This document shows, one piece after another, positions 44,821 to 54,528 of a stretch of DNA of 62,157 bases. The notes beneath the pieces were generated by a model. The model was not told the origin of the DNA. It saw only the letters and a list, made by a program, of their open reading frames with translations, and did no database searches. Location of the stretch: contig JABFRT010000020.1 in NCBI GenBank assembly GCA_013141015.1, positions 1 through 62,157 on the forward strand, read 5' to 3'. Position 1 is the stretch's first letter; each line of letters begins with the position of its first letter. Source of the stretch: Hyphomicrobium sp. GTDB lineage: Bacteria > Pseudomonadota > Alphaproteobacteria > Rhizobiales > Hyphomicrobiaceae. Both the position numbers and the translations under genes were made by a program.

Positions 44821-46914
44821 ATGACCAAGAAACTCATCATCGACGGCACGGAGATTGAGGTCGAGGACGGCACCACGCTGATGCATGCGTGCGAGGCTGC
44901 CGGTTCGGAAATTCCGCGCTTTTGCTATCACGAGCGGCTGTCGATTGCCGGCAACTGCCGCATGTGTCTGGTCGATGTTCAAGGCTCGCCCAAGCCGATC
45001 GCGAGTTGCGCGATGCTGGTTGGCGATTTGCCGCCGAACCGCGACGGCAGCCCCAAAGTCGTCAGCACCAATTCGCCGCTCGTTAAAAAAGCGCGTGAAG
45101 GCGTGATGGAATTCCTGCTGATCAATCACCCGCTCGATTGCCCAATCTGCGATCAGGGCGGCGAGTGCGATCTGCAAGACCAAGCGATGGCGTTCGGCAT
45201 TGGCGGCTCGCGCTATTGCGAGAACAAGCGCGCAGTCGAAGAAAAGCACATCGGCCCGCTGATCAAAACGATGATGACGCGCTGCATCCACTGCACGCGC
45301 TGCGTCCGCTACATGACGGAAGTCGCGGGCGTCGAGGAATTGGGTCTGATCTCGCGCGGCGAAGATGCCGAGATCACCACGTACCTCGAAAACGGCATCA
45401 TGTCGGAGATGAGTGCCAACGTGGTGGACCTCTGCCCGGTAGGCGCGCTGACGCACCGGCCGTGGGCGTTCAACGCGCGGCCCTGGGAAATGGACGGCAC
45501 CGAGTCCATCGATGTGATGGATGCGGTCGGGTCCGCGATCCGCATCGATACACGCGGTGGTGCTGTCATGCGCATCCTGCCGCGCAACAACGACGCCGTG
45601 AACGAAGAATGGATTTCCGACAAGACGCGCCACGTGGCCGACGGCTTGAAGGCGCAGCGTCTGGATACGCCTTACATCCGCAAGGACGGCAAGCTGCAAC
45701 CGGCAAGCTGGGATGACGCGCTCGGCCTCGTTGCCGCGAAGTTGAAAGCCGCTAACCCGGACCGCATCGGCGCAATCGCCGGCGATCTCGCGGGCGCTGA
45801 AGAAATGTTCGCGCTCAAGGATCTGCTGACGCGCGGCAGCGTGAAAAGCCTCGATTGCCGGCAAGCCGGCGACAAGCTCGACCCGAAACTCGGCCGCGCC
45901 AGCTACGTGTTCAATTCGTCGATCGACGGCATCGAACAGGCCGACGTGATTTTGATCATCGGGTCAAACCCGCGCATCGAAGCGCCCGTGTTGAATGCGC
46001 GCATCCGCAAGCGCTGGCGCACCGGCGCGTTGAAAGTAGGTCTCGTCGGCGTCAATGTTCCGCTGACCTATCCGGCGGAATATTTGGGCGCTGGTCCCGA
46101 TACGCTGGTCCACATTTCAAGCGGCGAACATCCATTTGCCGCGACGCTGAAAGCCGCGAAGAACCCGATGGTGATCATCGGGCAAGGTGCGTTTGCGCGT
46201 GCCGATGGTTTGGCGGTTCTGTCAGCGGCTGCCCGCATTTTGTTGAGCGTGAGCGCTGGCAAAGATCCAGCCTGGAACGGCTTCAATGTGCTGCATACGG
46301 CGGCGTCGCGCGTTGCAGGCCTCGACCTCGGTTTCGTGCCGGCAACTGGCGGCAAGGACACCGCGGCCATGCTCGCGGGCGGCGTTGACTTCCTCTATTT
46401 GCTCGGTGCGGACGAATGCGATCTGTCACGGCTCGGCGGCGCGTTCGTCGTCTATCAGGGCAGCCACGGCGACCGCGGCGCTGAACGCGCCGACGTGATT
46501 TTGCCGGGCGCGGCCTACACCGAAAAGAGTGCGACTTTCGTCAACACCGAAGGCCGCGCGCAACAAACTGGGAAAGCCGCGTTCGCGCCGGGTCACGCCA
46601 AGGAAGACTGGACGATCATCCGTGCGTTGTCGGAGCGTGCCGGTGCGAAACTCCCTTATGATAGTCTGAGCGAATTGCGGGCCGCTATGTACAAGCCGGC
46701 GCCGCAGCTCGCAGCGCTCGATAGCGTCGAGACGCGCAGTGTTTCGGGCCTTGAAACGCTTGCCAAGTTGACGAGCGCGACATCGTCGGAAGCCTTTGCT
46801 CTTGCGATCCAAGACTTCTATCTCACGAACCCGATTGCCCGCGCGTCCGCGGTGATGGCGGGCCTCAGTCAATTGCGCGCAAGCCGCGACAACAAACTCA
46901 GCGCGGCGGAGTAG
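44821..46914 (+). CDS. nuoG: NADH-quinone oxidoreductase subunit G
   Basis: This 697-residue subunit carries several iron-sulphur clusters. Marks are [19 protein letters not shown] ([2Fe-2S]), [18 protein letters not shown] with its His and Cys ligands, [16 protein letters not shown] with LCPVGALT ([4Fe-4S]), and then a molybdopterin-oxidoreductase-like domain to the end. The true start is ATG 44821, seen from the family N-terminus [17 protein letters not shown]. An upstream in-frame ATG at 44752 lies in the repeat and is not used. The gene follows the inserted DUF559 gene by 4 bp and precedes nuoH by 7 bp. Confidence 0.95.
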   Translation: MTKKLIIDGTEIEVEDGTTLMHACEAAGSEIPRFCYHERLSIAGNCRMCLVDVQGSPKPIASCAMLVGDLPPNRDGSPKVVSTNSPLVKKAREGVMEFLLINHPLDCPICDQGGECDLQDQAMAFGIGGSRYCENKRAVEEKHIGPLIKTMMTRCIHCTRCVRYMTEVAGVEELGLISRGEDAEITTYLENGIMSEMSANVVDLCPVGALTHRPWAFNARPWEMDGTESIDVMDAVGSAIRIDTRGGAVMRILPRNNDAVNEEWISDKTRHVADGLKAQRLDTPYIRKDGKLQPASWDDALGLVAAKLKAANPDRIGAIAGDLAGAEEMFALKDLLTRGSVKSLDCRQAGDKLDPKLGRASYVFNSSIDGIEQADVILIIGSNPRIEAPVLNARIRKRWRTGALKVGLVGVNVPLTYPAEYLGAGPDTLVHISSGEHPFAATLKAAKNPMVIIGQGAFARADGLAVLSAAARILLSVSAGKDPAWNGFNVLHTAASRVAGLDLGFVPATGGKDTAAMLAGGVDFLYLLGADECDLSRLGGAFVVYQGSHGDRGAERADVILPGAAYTEKSATFVNTEGRAQQTGKAAFAPGHAKEDWTIIRALSERAGAKLPYDSLSELRAAMYKPAPQLAALDSVETRSVSGLETLAKLTSATSSEAFALAIQDFYLTNPIARASAVMAGLSQLRASRDNKLSAAE

Positions 46915-46921
46915 GCGGGAT

Positions 46922-47944
46922 ATGAGCGACTTTCTTGCATTGATCACAAGCTGGGTGTTGTGGATCTGGTCGTTCACAGCGGTGCAGAGCGTTGCGCTGC
47001 TGGTCGGCCTTCTGGTCATCATCGCGTTCCTGCTGCTGATGGACCGCAAGGTCTGGGCAGCGGTGCAGATGCGGCGCGGCCCGAACGTGGTCGGCCCATT
47101 CGGTTTGCTGCAATCGTTCGCGGACTTGCTGAAGTTCGTATTCAAGGAACCCGTCATTCCAGCGGGCTCGGATAAGATCGTCTTCCTGCTGGCGCCGTTG
47201 GCCACCGCTACGTTTGCTCTTGCCTCGTGGGCGGTGATCCCGGTCAACGAGAACAGCTGGGGCAAGTGGGTGATCTCCGACATGAACGTCGGTATTTTGT
47301 ACCTGCTGGCGATCTCGTCGCTCGGCGTCTACGGCATCATCATGGGCGGCTGGGCATCGAACTCCAAATATCCGTTCATGGGCGCGTTGCGCTCGGCGGC
47401 GCAGATGGTGTCGTATGAAGTCTCCATCGGCTTGGTCATCATTTGCGTGCTGCTGTGCGTTGGCTCGCTGAACGTAACGGCAGTCGTCAACGCGCAAAAG
47501 AACGGCCTTGGCACGCAGATGGGCATGACCAACTCGTTCCTCGATTGGCACTGGTTGACGCTGCTGCCGATGTTCGTGGTGTTCTTCATTTCAGCACTCG
47601 CTGAAACCAACCGCCCTCCGTTCGATCTCGTCGAAGCGGAGTCGGAACTGGTCGCGGGCTTCATGGTCGAATACGGCTCGACGCCGTACCTGCTCTACAT
47701 GCTCGGCGAGTACGTCGCGATCGTCACGATGTGCGCGATGACGACGATCCTGTTTCTCGGCGGCTGGCTGCCGCCGGTCGATGTGGCACCCTTCAACTGG
47801 GTGCCGGGCATCTTCTGGTTCCTCGCCAAGCTGGTCATGGTGTTCTTCATGTTCTCGATGGTGAAGGCGTTCGTGCCGCGCTACCGCTATGACCAGTTGA
47901 TGCGGCTTGGCTGGAAGGTGTTCCTGCCGCTGTCGCTCGTGTGA
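46922..47944 (+). CDS. nuoH: NADH-quinone oxidoreductase subunit H
   Basis: This 340-residue integral membrane subunit has about eight helices and forms the quinone entry site. The most conserved phrases are [36 protein letters not shown] and [31 protein letters not shown]. Length and ends are normal. GCGGGAT precedes the ATG. Confidence 0.96.
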   Translation: MSDFLALITSWVLWIWSFTAVQSVALLVGLLVIIAFLLLMDRKVWAAVQMRRGPNVVGPFGLLQSFADLLKFVFKEPVIPAGSDKIVFLLAPLATATFALASWAVIPVNENSWGKWVISDMNVGILYLLAISSLGVYGIIMGGWASNSKYPFMGALRSAAQMVSYEVSIGLVIICVLLCVGSLNVTAVVNAQKNGLGTQMGMTNSFLDWHWLTLLPMFVVFFISALAETNRPPFDLVEAESELVAGFMVEYGSTPYLLYMLGEYVAIVTMCAMTTILFLGGWLPPVDVAPFNWVPGIFWFLAKLVMVFFMFSMVKAFVPRYRYDQLMRLGWKVFLPLSLV

Positions 47945-47993
47945 TGGTTGTCGCCACCGCCAGCGTCCTGCATTTTTTCGGAGGCTTCGCGCC

Positions 47994-48482
47994 ATGAGCA
48001 TCGCACGCGGTATCAAATCGCTGTTTCTCGTGGAGTTCATCTCCGCGTTCTTCCTGTCGATGCGCTACTTTTTTGCACCGAAGAAGACGCTGAACTACCC
48101 GTACGAGAAGGGCCCGCTCAGTCCGCGCTTCCGTGGCGAACATGTGTTGCGCCGCTATCCGAACGGCGAAGAGCGCTGCATCGCCTGCAAGCTGTGCGAA
48201 GCAATCTGCCCGGCGCAGGCGATCACCATTGAGGCCGGTCCGCGCCGCAACGACGGCACGCGCCGCACCACGCGCTACGACATCGACATGACGAAGTGCA
48301 TCTATTGCGGTTTGTGCCAGGAAGCCTGCCCGGTGGACGCCATCGTCGAAGGCCCGAACTTCGAGTTCGCGACCGAGACGCGCGAGGAACTTTTCTACGA
48401 CAAGGCGCGGTTGCTTGCGAACGGCGACCGCTGGGAACGCGAGATCGCGAAGAACCTCGCACTCGATGCGAAGTACAGGTGA
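47994..48482 (+). CDS. nuoI: NADH-quinone oxidoreductase subunit I
   Basis: From ATG 47994 (GGAGG about 8 bases upstream) the protein has 162 residues. It contains two [4Fe-4S] motifs: [12 protein letters not shown] and [12 protein letters not shown]. These hold clusters N6a and N6b in the electron chain to quinone. The frame is open upstream but this start gives the family N-terminus. A 49-bp gap separates it from nuoH. After its stop, a 220-bp repeat-containing stretch precedes nuoJ. Confidence 0.95.
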   Translation: MSIARGIKSLFLVEFISAFFLSMRYFFAPKKTLNYPYEKGPLSPRFRGEHVLRRYPNGEERCIACKLCEAICPAQAITIEAGPRRNDGTRRTTRYDIDMTKCIYCGLCQEACPVDAIVEGPNFEFATETREELFYDKARLLANGDRWEREIAKNLALDAKYR

Positions 48483-48489
48483 GGGAACA

Positions 48490-48705
48490 GTGGCACACTT
48501 GAATAAAGCCAACCGCTGTCATCCTCGGCCGTGTGCCGGGGATCCATCGTGCCGCGCATTTAGGAGTACGCCGTTGAATTTCGTGCAAGCTGCCGAATGG
48601 ATCCTAGGGACAAGCCCTAGGATGACAGTTGTGGGGCGGAAGCACGTCCCCTTATCCCTTAGCGGAGAGGGCATGGAAGCCGGTGAAGGCGAGGGGGCTT
48701 TCTGA
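48490..48705 (+). CDS. Bridging ORF through the repeat between nuoI and nuoJ
   Basis: A 71-codon frame starts at GTG 48490, seven bases after the nuoI stop with GAGGGA nearby. It ends in a TGATG overlap with the nuoJ start. Most of it is repeat sequence read as HPRPCAGDPSCR and EWILGTSPRMTVV. The last part crosses a half-palindrome related to the DUF559 element (48652-48671). I do not think the peptide has a function; the point is that the inserted DNA stays open and coupled. Confidence 0.35.
   Translation: MAHLNKANRCHPRPCAGDPSCRAFRSTPLNFVQAAEWILGTSPRMTVVGRKHVPLSLSGEGMEAGEGEGAF
48517..48627. repeat. Palindromic repeat (second family), copy 1
   Basis: This 111-bp unit has ends TGTCATCCT and AGGATGACA. 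Each end holds its own smaller palindrome, on the right GGATCCTAGGG-acaag-CCCTAGGAT. The right ~38 bases match copy 2 at 49389-49480 almost exactly, including a shared AGTTGTGGG beyond the end. Intergenic repeats of this kind are widespread in Hyphomicrobiales. Confidence 0.85.
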
Positions 48706-49361
48706 TGGTGACGGCAATTTTTTTCTATCTGTTCTCGACGCTGGCGATTGCCTCCGCCGCGTTCGTGGTTCTCGCCAAGAACCCGGTCCACGCGGTGCTG
48801 TTCCTGATCCTGACGTTCTTTAACGCGGCCGGACTGTTCGTGCTGCTCAACGCCGAATTCCTGGCCATGCTGCTGATCGTCGTCTACGTCGGCGCGGTTG
48901 CGGTGTTGTTCCTGTTCGTCGTGATGATGCTCGACGTCGACTTCGCGGAATTGAAAGCCGGCTTCATCAAAAACGCGCCGATTGGTATGCTGGTGGGCGG
49001 TGTTGTGCTCGCGGAACTCGTGGCGCTGTTCGCCTTCAAAGGCTTAGCCATTGCACCGGGCAAGATCGCGGCTGCTGCCGTGCCCTCGGGGCTCTCCAAC
49101 ACGGAAGCCTTGGGCCAGATCATTTATACGAAATACGTCTACTTCTTCCAATCGGCCGGCATGGTGCTGCTGGTCGCAATGATCGGCGCGATTGTGTTGA
49201 CGCTGCGCCACCGCGCCGGCGTCAAGCGCCAGTCGATCCCCGATCAGGTTGCGCGCACCACGACCGGCATGGACGTGATCAAGGTTCCGTCAGGCGGATA
49301 CACCATTCCCGCCGCCGTCAAAGCCGCCACCGTTATTGCAAAGCCGGAGCCTGCGGAATGA
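48705..49361 (+). CDS. nuoJ: NADH-quinone oxidoreductase subunit J
   Basis: This 218-residue subunit has five helices, starting TAIFFYLFSTLAIASAAFVVLAKNPVHAVLFLILTFFNAAGLFVLLNAEF. The NPVHAVLFLIL phrase and the next two helices (LLIVVYVGAVAVLFLFVVMML) are the conserved core. It is flanked on both sides by copies of the second palindromic repeat. Both its start and stop overlap bridging ORFs by TGATG. Confidence 0.95.
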   Translation: MVTAIFFYLFSTLAIASAAFVVLAKNPVHAVLFLILTFFNAAGLFVLLNAEFLAMLLIVVYVGAVAVLFLFVVMMLDVDFAELKAGFIKNAPIGMLVGGVVLAELVALFAFKGLAIAPGKIAAAAVPSGLSNTEALGQIIYTKYVYFFQSAGMVLLVAMIGAIVLTLRHRAGVKRQSIPDQVARTTTGMDVIKVPSGGYTIPAAVKAATVIAKPEPAE

Positions 49362-49531
49362 TGGCTCAGGGCTCGCAACGTCCAACAGTGTCATCCTGGG
49401 CCTCGTGCCCAGGATCCATCGCGCCGCTTGGTTCGGAGCGTGTGGATGAATGGATCCTAGGGACAAGCCCTAGGATGACAGTTGTGGGTGGGCAGCGTTT
49501 GGAGAATAGCGTACTGGAGCCAGCGCAATGA
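49361..49531 (+). CDS. Bridging ORF through the repeat after nuoJ
   Basis: A 56-codon frame starts at ATG 49361, overlapping the nuoJ stop (TGATG). It reads through the repeat as SWASCPGSIAP and DEWILGTSPRMTVVGG, and ends overlapping the next ATG at 49528 (ATGA). Its right half uses the same frame of the repeat as the nuoI-nuoJ bridge. Function of the peptide is doubtful. Confidence 0.35.
   Translation: MAQGSQRPTVSSWASCPGSIAPLGSERVDEWILGTSPRMTVVGGQRLENSVLEPAQ
49389..49480. repeat. Palindromic repeat (second family), copy 2
   Basis: This 92-bp unit has ends TGTCATCCT and AGGATGACA and inner palindromes CCTGGGC-ctcgt-GCCCAGG and CCTAGGG-acaag-CCCTAGG. The right part matches copy 1 near nuoI; the middle differs in length. 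Confidence 0.85.
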
Positions 49532-49782
49532 GCAACGGCGCGTCTCTACTTTGGCTTGCGGTTCCGGTTGCCCTCGGGGGGATAGCTGCGGCTGTCGACC
49601 GCGCAATGAAAGGCCGCTGGCTGGCATTGCTCATTGCGCTCGGAGGCATCGCATTTGGGCTCTACGTTGGCTCGATGGGATACATGCAAGGCGTGTGGGC
49701 GTGGCTGCTCATGGTTGGTCTGCTTGGTGCTGGCTACGCGGCTACCGAAATGCTGATCTTTGGCAGGAGGCGTATGAGCTGA
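49528..49782 (+). CDS. Small membrane protein between nuoJ and nuoK
   Basis: This 84-residue protein has three hydrophobic segments (LLWLAVPVALGGIAAAVD, WLALLIALGGIAFGLYVG, WAWLLMVGLLGAGYAATEMLIF). GGAG lies just upstream of the ATG. It overlaps the bridging ORF before it (ATGA) and the next gene (TGATG). I recognise no family. Its place suggests a small accessory of complex I, which is only inference. Confidence 0.6.
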   Translation: MSNGASLLWLAVPVALGGIAAAVDRAMKGRWLALLIALGGIAFGLYVGSMGYMQGVWAWLLMVGLLGAGYAATEMLIFGRRRMS

Positions 49783-50009
49783 TGGCCGAAGGCAATGGAC
49801 ACGACAAGCCGAACGTGACGTCGCTGGATGACGCACGCCGGCGCGCGGCGGAAAAGGCGAAGGCCGAGAAGCGTGGCACGGCGCCTGTCCGCGGACCGCG
49901 TACGGCTCGAGACTGGCTGATCGGCGGCGTGACGATTGCTTTTGCTGTGGGGTTCGTCGCCTGGATGTTGATGAGGCTCGCAAACGCTGTGAGCGGGGGA
50001 GCTGCATGA
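49782..50009 (+). CDS. Small single-helix membrane protein before nuoK
   Basis: This 75-residue protein has a charged N-terminal half (NVTSLDDARRRAAEKAKAEKRG) and one membrane helix (WLIGGVTIAFAVGFVAWMLM). GGAGG lies 12 bases before the ATG, and the start overlaps the previous stop. Its TGA overlaps the ATG at 50006, which is the left, duplicated copy of the nuoK start. That suggests this gene was originally coupled directly to nuoK. Confidence 0.6.
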   Translation: MAEGNGHDKPNVTSLDDARRRAAEKAKAEKRGTAPVRGPRTARDWLIGGVTIAFAVGFVAWMLMRLANAVSGGAA

Positions 50010-50048
50010 CCATTACACTCGGCCATTATCTGACGGTTGCGGCGTGCC
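50006..50048 (+). repeat. Left copy of the 43-bp direct repeat (duplicated nuoK start)
   Basis: Positions 50006-50048 and 50209-50251 are identical except for one base (C against T at the sixth position). They encode the first ~14 residues of NuoK ([14 protein letters not shown]). The right copy continues as functional nuoK; the left one runs into the inserted element. Confidence 0.95.
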
Positions 50049-50212
50049 ACTGCTCCCTCTCCCCTTGGGGAGAGGGTCGGGGTGAGGGGGGTGTCTCTTT
50101 CATCATCGACCAAAAATCCGCCCCCTCACCCGGCACCCTGCGACTTGGCGCTGCCGCGCCGGGGTGCCGACCTCTCCCCAAGGGGAGAGGTGAAACCGGA
50201 GCACGCGCATGA
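50006..50212 (+). CDS. Bridging ORF: duplicated nuoK start fused through the short element
   Basis: This 68-codon frame begins as NuoK ([14 protein letters not shown]) and continues through the inserted element as [12 protein letters not shown] and [18 protein letters not shown]. Its TGA overlaps the real nuoK ATG at 50209 (ATGA). It reads the left and right repeat ends in the same frames as the leader ORF and DUF559 tail at nuoF-nuoG. So the coupling seen at the ancestral nuoK start is kept on both sides of the insertion. The peptide itself is probably non-functional. Confidence 0.4.
   Translation: MTITLGHYLTVAACHCSLSPWGEGRGEGGVSFIIDQKSAPSPGTLRLGAAAPGCRPLPKGRGETGARA
50049..50208 (+). mobile_element. 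160-bp gene-less version of the DUF559 palindromic element
   Basis: The left palindrome (50055-50076) and the right palindrome (50171-50190) match those of the element at 44323-44820 base for base. The adjoining stretches (GGTCGGGGTGAGGGGG on the left; CCGCCCCCTCACCCG, CGCGCCGGGGTGCCGACC on the right) also match closely. The DUF559 gene is absent and replaced by about 20 unrelated bases. It is flanked by the 43-bp direct repeat. It looks like a MITE-like derivative moved in trans. Confidence 0.8.
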
Positions 50213-50517
50213 CTATTACACTCGGCCATTATCTGACGGTTGCGGCGTGCCTGTTCACGCTCGGCATCTTCGGCATCTTCCTGAACCGCAAGAACGTCAT
50301 CGTGATTTTGATGTCGGTTGAGCTGATGCTGCTCGCCGTCAACATCAACCTCGTGGCGTTCGCGAACTTCAATGGCGATCTCGTCGGCCAAGTGTTTGCA
50401 TTGTTCATTCTGACGGTGGCGGCGGCGGAAGCGGCCATCGGGCTTGCAATCATCGTCGTGTACTACCGCAACCGCGGCTCCATCGCAGTCGACGACATCA
50501 ACATGATGAAGGGTTGA
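50209..50517 (+). CDS. nuoK: NADH-quinone oxidoreductase subunit K
   Basis: This 102-residue membrane subunit has three helices. It starts [51 protein letters not shown], with the conserved Glu in [11 protein letters not shown], and ends in the family [22 protein letters not shown]. It is a proton-channel antiporter-like subunit. The start is set by the right copy of the direct repeat; GGAG lies 9 bases upstream within the inserted element, so its ribosome-binding site is now supplied by the element. Confidence 0.96.
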   Translation: MTITLGHYLTVAACLFTLGIFGIFLNRKNVIVILMSVELMLLAVNINLVAFANFNGDLVGQVFALFILTVAAAEAAIGLAIIVVYYRNRGSIAVDDINMMKG

Positions 50518-50536
50518 AAGGAGAGGGCGTGGGCAA

Positions 50537-50972
50537 TAGGGAGTTGGGAGTAGCAGGATTTGGGCGAGGCTATTCGATCATACAGAGATCTGGTGGTCTG
50601 GCAGCAAGCGATGGCGCTGGCGGCATCCTGCTACAAAGCGACAAAGGCTTTTCCAGCCTCCGAAGCTTACGGAATGACATCGCAGATTAGAAGGGCGGCA
50701 GTGTCCATCCCGGCAAACATTGCCGAGGGCAACGGCCGGGAGAATACGGGTTCTTATATTCACTCTTTGCGAATTGCTCAGGGATCGCTGAAAGAACTCG
50801 AAACGCACGTACTGCTGGCGGAGACAGTTGAGTTGATGAACAAGGTAGACTCGGAAAAATTGTTGGAAGCTTGCGACGCTGTAGGCCGCTTGCTGCGCGG
50901 CTTAATCCGGTCGCTGCAAGCAAAGGACATCTCATGACCGCCATTGCTCAACTCCCAACTCCCAACTCCCTA
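50537..50972 (+). mobile_element. Four-helix-bundle gene cassette with 15-bp terminal inverted repeats
   Basis: A perfect 15-bp inverted repeat (TAGGGAGTTGGGAGT at 50537-50551; its complement at 50958-50972) encloses a four-helix-bundle gene. Seven bases, CAATAGG, occur at both edges (50534-50540 and 50977-50983) and might be a target duplication partly overlapping the repeat. The cassette sits between nuoK and nuoL. No transposase is present. Confidence 0.7.
50560..50937 (+). CDS. Four-helix-bundle protein (S23/IVS, Avd-like)
   Basis: This 125-residue protein starts at TTG 50560, after an in-frame TAG inside the left inverted repeat. The pattern [52 protein letters not shown], and [28 protein letters not shown] is that of the 23S rRNA intervening-sequence protein family. 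This family is a basic four-helix bundle that forms pentamers and includes Avd of diversity-generating retroelements. No reverse transcriptase or variable repeat is nearby, so a DGR role is not supported. Function in this setting is unknown. Its stop overlaps a 20-codon bridging frame. Confidence 0.88.
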   Translation: MGEAIRSYRDLVVWQQAMALAASCYKATKAFPASEAYGMTSQIRRAAVSIPANIAEGNGRENTGSYIHSLRIAQGSLKELETHVLLAETVELMNKVDSEKLLEACDAVGRLLRGLIRSLQAKDIS

Positions 50973-50992
50973 CCTCCAATAGGCAACGCCTC

Positions 50993-50996
<4 letters not shown>
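50934..50996 (+). CDS. 20-codon bridging ORF to nuoL
   Basis: ATG 50934 overlaps the stop of the four-helix-bundle gene (ATGA), and its TGA at 50994 overlaps the nuoL ATG at 50993 (ATGA). The frame [20 protein letters not shown] passes through the right inverted repeat. It has the form of a translational coupling bridge rather than a functional peptide. Confidence 0.4.
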
Positions 50997-52361
<1,365 letters not shown>

Positions 52362-52378
<17 letters not shown>

Positions 52379-53036
52379 TCACGCTGTCCATGCCAAGGAT
52401 GATCACAAGCACGATGATCACGCCCACGGGCATGACGATCACGGCCATGCCCATGAACCGCATGAAAGCCCGGCGTCGATGCTGATCCCGCTCGGCGTGC
52501 TGTCGCTTGGAGCGCTGTTCGCGGGCGTCGTGTTCACCGGGTACTTTATCGGCCACCACGAAGCCGGGTTCTGGGGCGCGTCGATCTTCAAGGGCGAGCA
52601 CAACCACATCCTGCACGCCATGCATGAGATCCCGGCATGGGTCGGGTTTGCGCCGTTCGTTGCGATGCTGGCGGGCCTCGCGCTGGCATACCTCTATTAC
52701 ATTGCTGTGCCTTCTCTACCGGCGGCCACCGCGCGCGCTTTCCGTCCACTCTACTTGTTCTTCTTGAACAAGTGGTACATCGACGAACTGTACGACGCGG
52801 TGTTCGTGCGGCCTGCCTTCGCGATTGGCCGCTTCTTCTGGAAGGGTGGCGATGGCGCCATCATCGACGGCACAATCGACGGGACCGCGGCGGGCGTCGC
52901 CGCTGTCACCGGCCGGGTCGTCAAATTGCAGACGGGCTATATGTATCACTACGCCTTCGCGATGCTGATCGGCGTCGCGGCGCTGCTGACGTGGCTCACC
53001 TATAACGCCGGTTTGATGGGGGGCGCGGGCCAATGA
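52362..53036 (+). pseudogene. nuoL: NuoL C-terminal part after the frameshift
   Basis: The frame has a His/Asp-rich loop ([28 protein letters not shown]) followed by ASMLIPLGVLSLGALFAGVVF and FLLNKWYIDELYDAVF-like text (FFLNKWYIDELYDAVFVRPAF). The terminal helix is [17 protein letters not shown]. This is the usual C-terminus of NuoL, including the piston-helix region. GTG 52362 could start it separately, but it has no clear ribosome-binding site and no independent function. Its TGA overlaps the nuoM start (ATGA). Confidence 0.85.
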
Positions 53037-54520
53037 GCAACCTTCTCTCGGTCGTCACCTTCCTGCCGCTTGTTGGCGCTCTGCTGATCGCGTTCCTGAA
53101 CAAGGATGCCAATGGCAACGCCCGCTGGATTGCGCTTTGGACGACGATCATCACGTTCCTGATCTCGACGTTGATCTGGTGGAATTTCGATAAGTCGACG
53201 GCGGGCTTCCAGTTCGTCGAGGAATACGCCTGGCTTGGGCCGCTCAAATACAAGATGGGCGTTGACGGCATCTCAATGCTGTTCGTGATCCTGACGACGT
53301 TCCTGATGCCGATAACAATTCTCGCCAGCTGGGAAAGCGTTGAGCACCGCATCAAGGAATACATGATAGCGTTTCTGGTGCTGGAAACGCTGATGCTCGG
53401 CGTGTTCTGCGCGCTCGATATCGTTCTGTTCTACCTGTTCTTCGAAGCAGGCCTCATTCCGATGTTCCTGATCATCGGTGTTTGGGGCGGCAAGCGACGC
53501 GTGTACGCGAGCTTCAAGTTCTTCCTCTATACGCTGCTCGGATCCGTTCTGATGCTGCTCGCCATGATGGCGATGTACTGGCACGCCGGCACGACCGACA
53601 TTCCAACGCTGCTGGCGACCAAGTTCCCGGCAGACATGCAGTGGTGGTTGTGGCTGGCGTTCTTTGCGTCGTTCGCGGTCAAGATGCCGATGTGGCCGGT
53701 GCACACCTGGCTGCCGGACGCGCACGTTGAAGCACCAACTGGCGGATCCGTGATCCTGGCGGCGATCCTGTTGAAGATGGGCGGCTACGGCTTCCTGCGC
53801 TTCTCGCTGCCGATGTTCCCGATAGCGTCTGAACAGCTGGCGCCGCTGGTGTTCACGCTGTCGATTGTCGCGATCATCTATACGTCGCTGGTCGCGTTGG
53901 TGCAGGAGGATATCAAGAAGCTGATAGCCTACTCATCGATTGCGCACATGGGCTACGTGACGATGGGCATCTTTACCGCCAGCCAGCAAGGCGTTGATGG
54001 CGCCATCTTCCAGATGCTGTCGCACGGCATTGTGTCGGCCGCGCTGTTCCTGTGCGTCGGCGTTGTCTACGACCGCATGCATACGCGCGAAATTTCAGCG
54101 TATGGCGGAATCGTTGAGCGGATGCCGAAATACGCGTTCGCATTCATGATCTTCACGATGGCCAATGTCGGCCTTCCCGGAACCAGCGGGTTCATCGGCG
54201 AATTCCTGACGCTGCTGGCGGCCTTCAAGGCCAACACCTGGGTGGCAATTTTTGCGACGCTCGGCGTGATCCTATCGGCGGCCTACGCACTCTATCTCTA
54301 CCGCCGCGTCGTATTCGGTGAATTGGTCAAGCCAAGCCTTAAAGCACTGCTCGATCTGTCACCGCGCGAAGTCGCGATCCTGGCGCCGCTTGTCATTCTG
54401 ACCATCTTCTACGGTGTTTATCCGGCGCCCGTGCTCGACGTGACGGCGGCGTCGGTCAAAAATCTCGTGCAGAACTACGAAGCTGCGGTGAAGCCTGCCG
54501 CAGCCCTATTGGCGCCGTGA
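53033..54520 (+). CDS. nuoM: NADH-quinone oxidoreductase subunit M
   Basis: This 495-residue antiporter-like subunit has about 14 helices. Marks are [75 protein letters not shown] and [22 protein letters not shown] 53033 overlaps the upstream stop. Length and ends are normal. Confidence 0.96.
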   Translation: MSNLLSVVTFLPLVGALLIAFLNKDANGNARWIALWTTIITFLISTLIWWNFDKSTAGFQFVEEYAWLGPLKYKMGVDGISMLFVILTTFLMPITILASWESVEHRIKEYMIAFLVLETLMLGVFCALDIVLFYLFFEAGLIPMFLIIGVWGGKRRVYASFKFFLYTLLGSVLMLLAMMAMYWHAGTTDIPTLLATKFPADMQWWLWLAFFASFAVKMPMWPVHTWLPDAHVEAPTGGSVILAAILLKMGGYGFLRFSLPMFPIASEQLAPLVFTLSIVAIIYTSLVALVQEDIKKLIAYSSIAHMGYVTMGIFTASQQGVDGAIFQMLSHGIVSAALFLCVGVVYDRMHTREISAYGGIVERMPKYAFAFMIFTMANVGLPGTSGFIGEFLTLLAAFKANTWVAIFATLGVILSAAYALYLYRRVVFGELVKPSLKALLDLSPREVAILAPLVILTIFYGVYPAPVLDVTAASVKNLVQNYEAAVKPAAALLAP

Positions 54521-54528
54521 GGAGCGAC

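Noticed and set aside
50560-50937. Possible diversity-generating retroelement because of the Avd-like protein
   Set aside because: There is no reverse transcriptase, no template/variable repeat pair and no biased A-site variation nearby.
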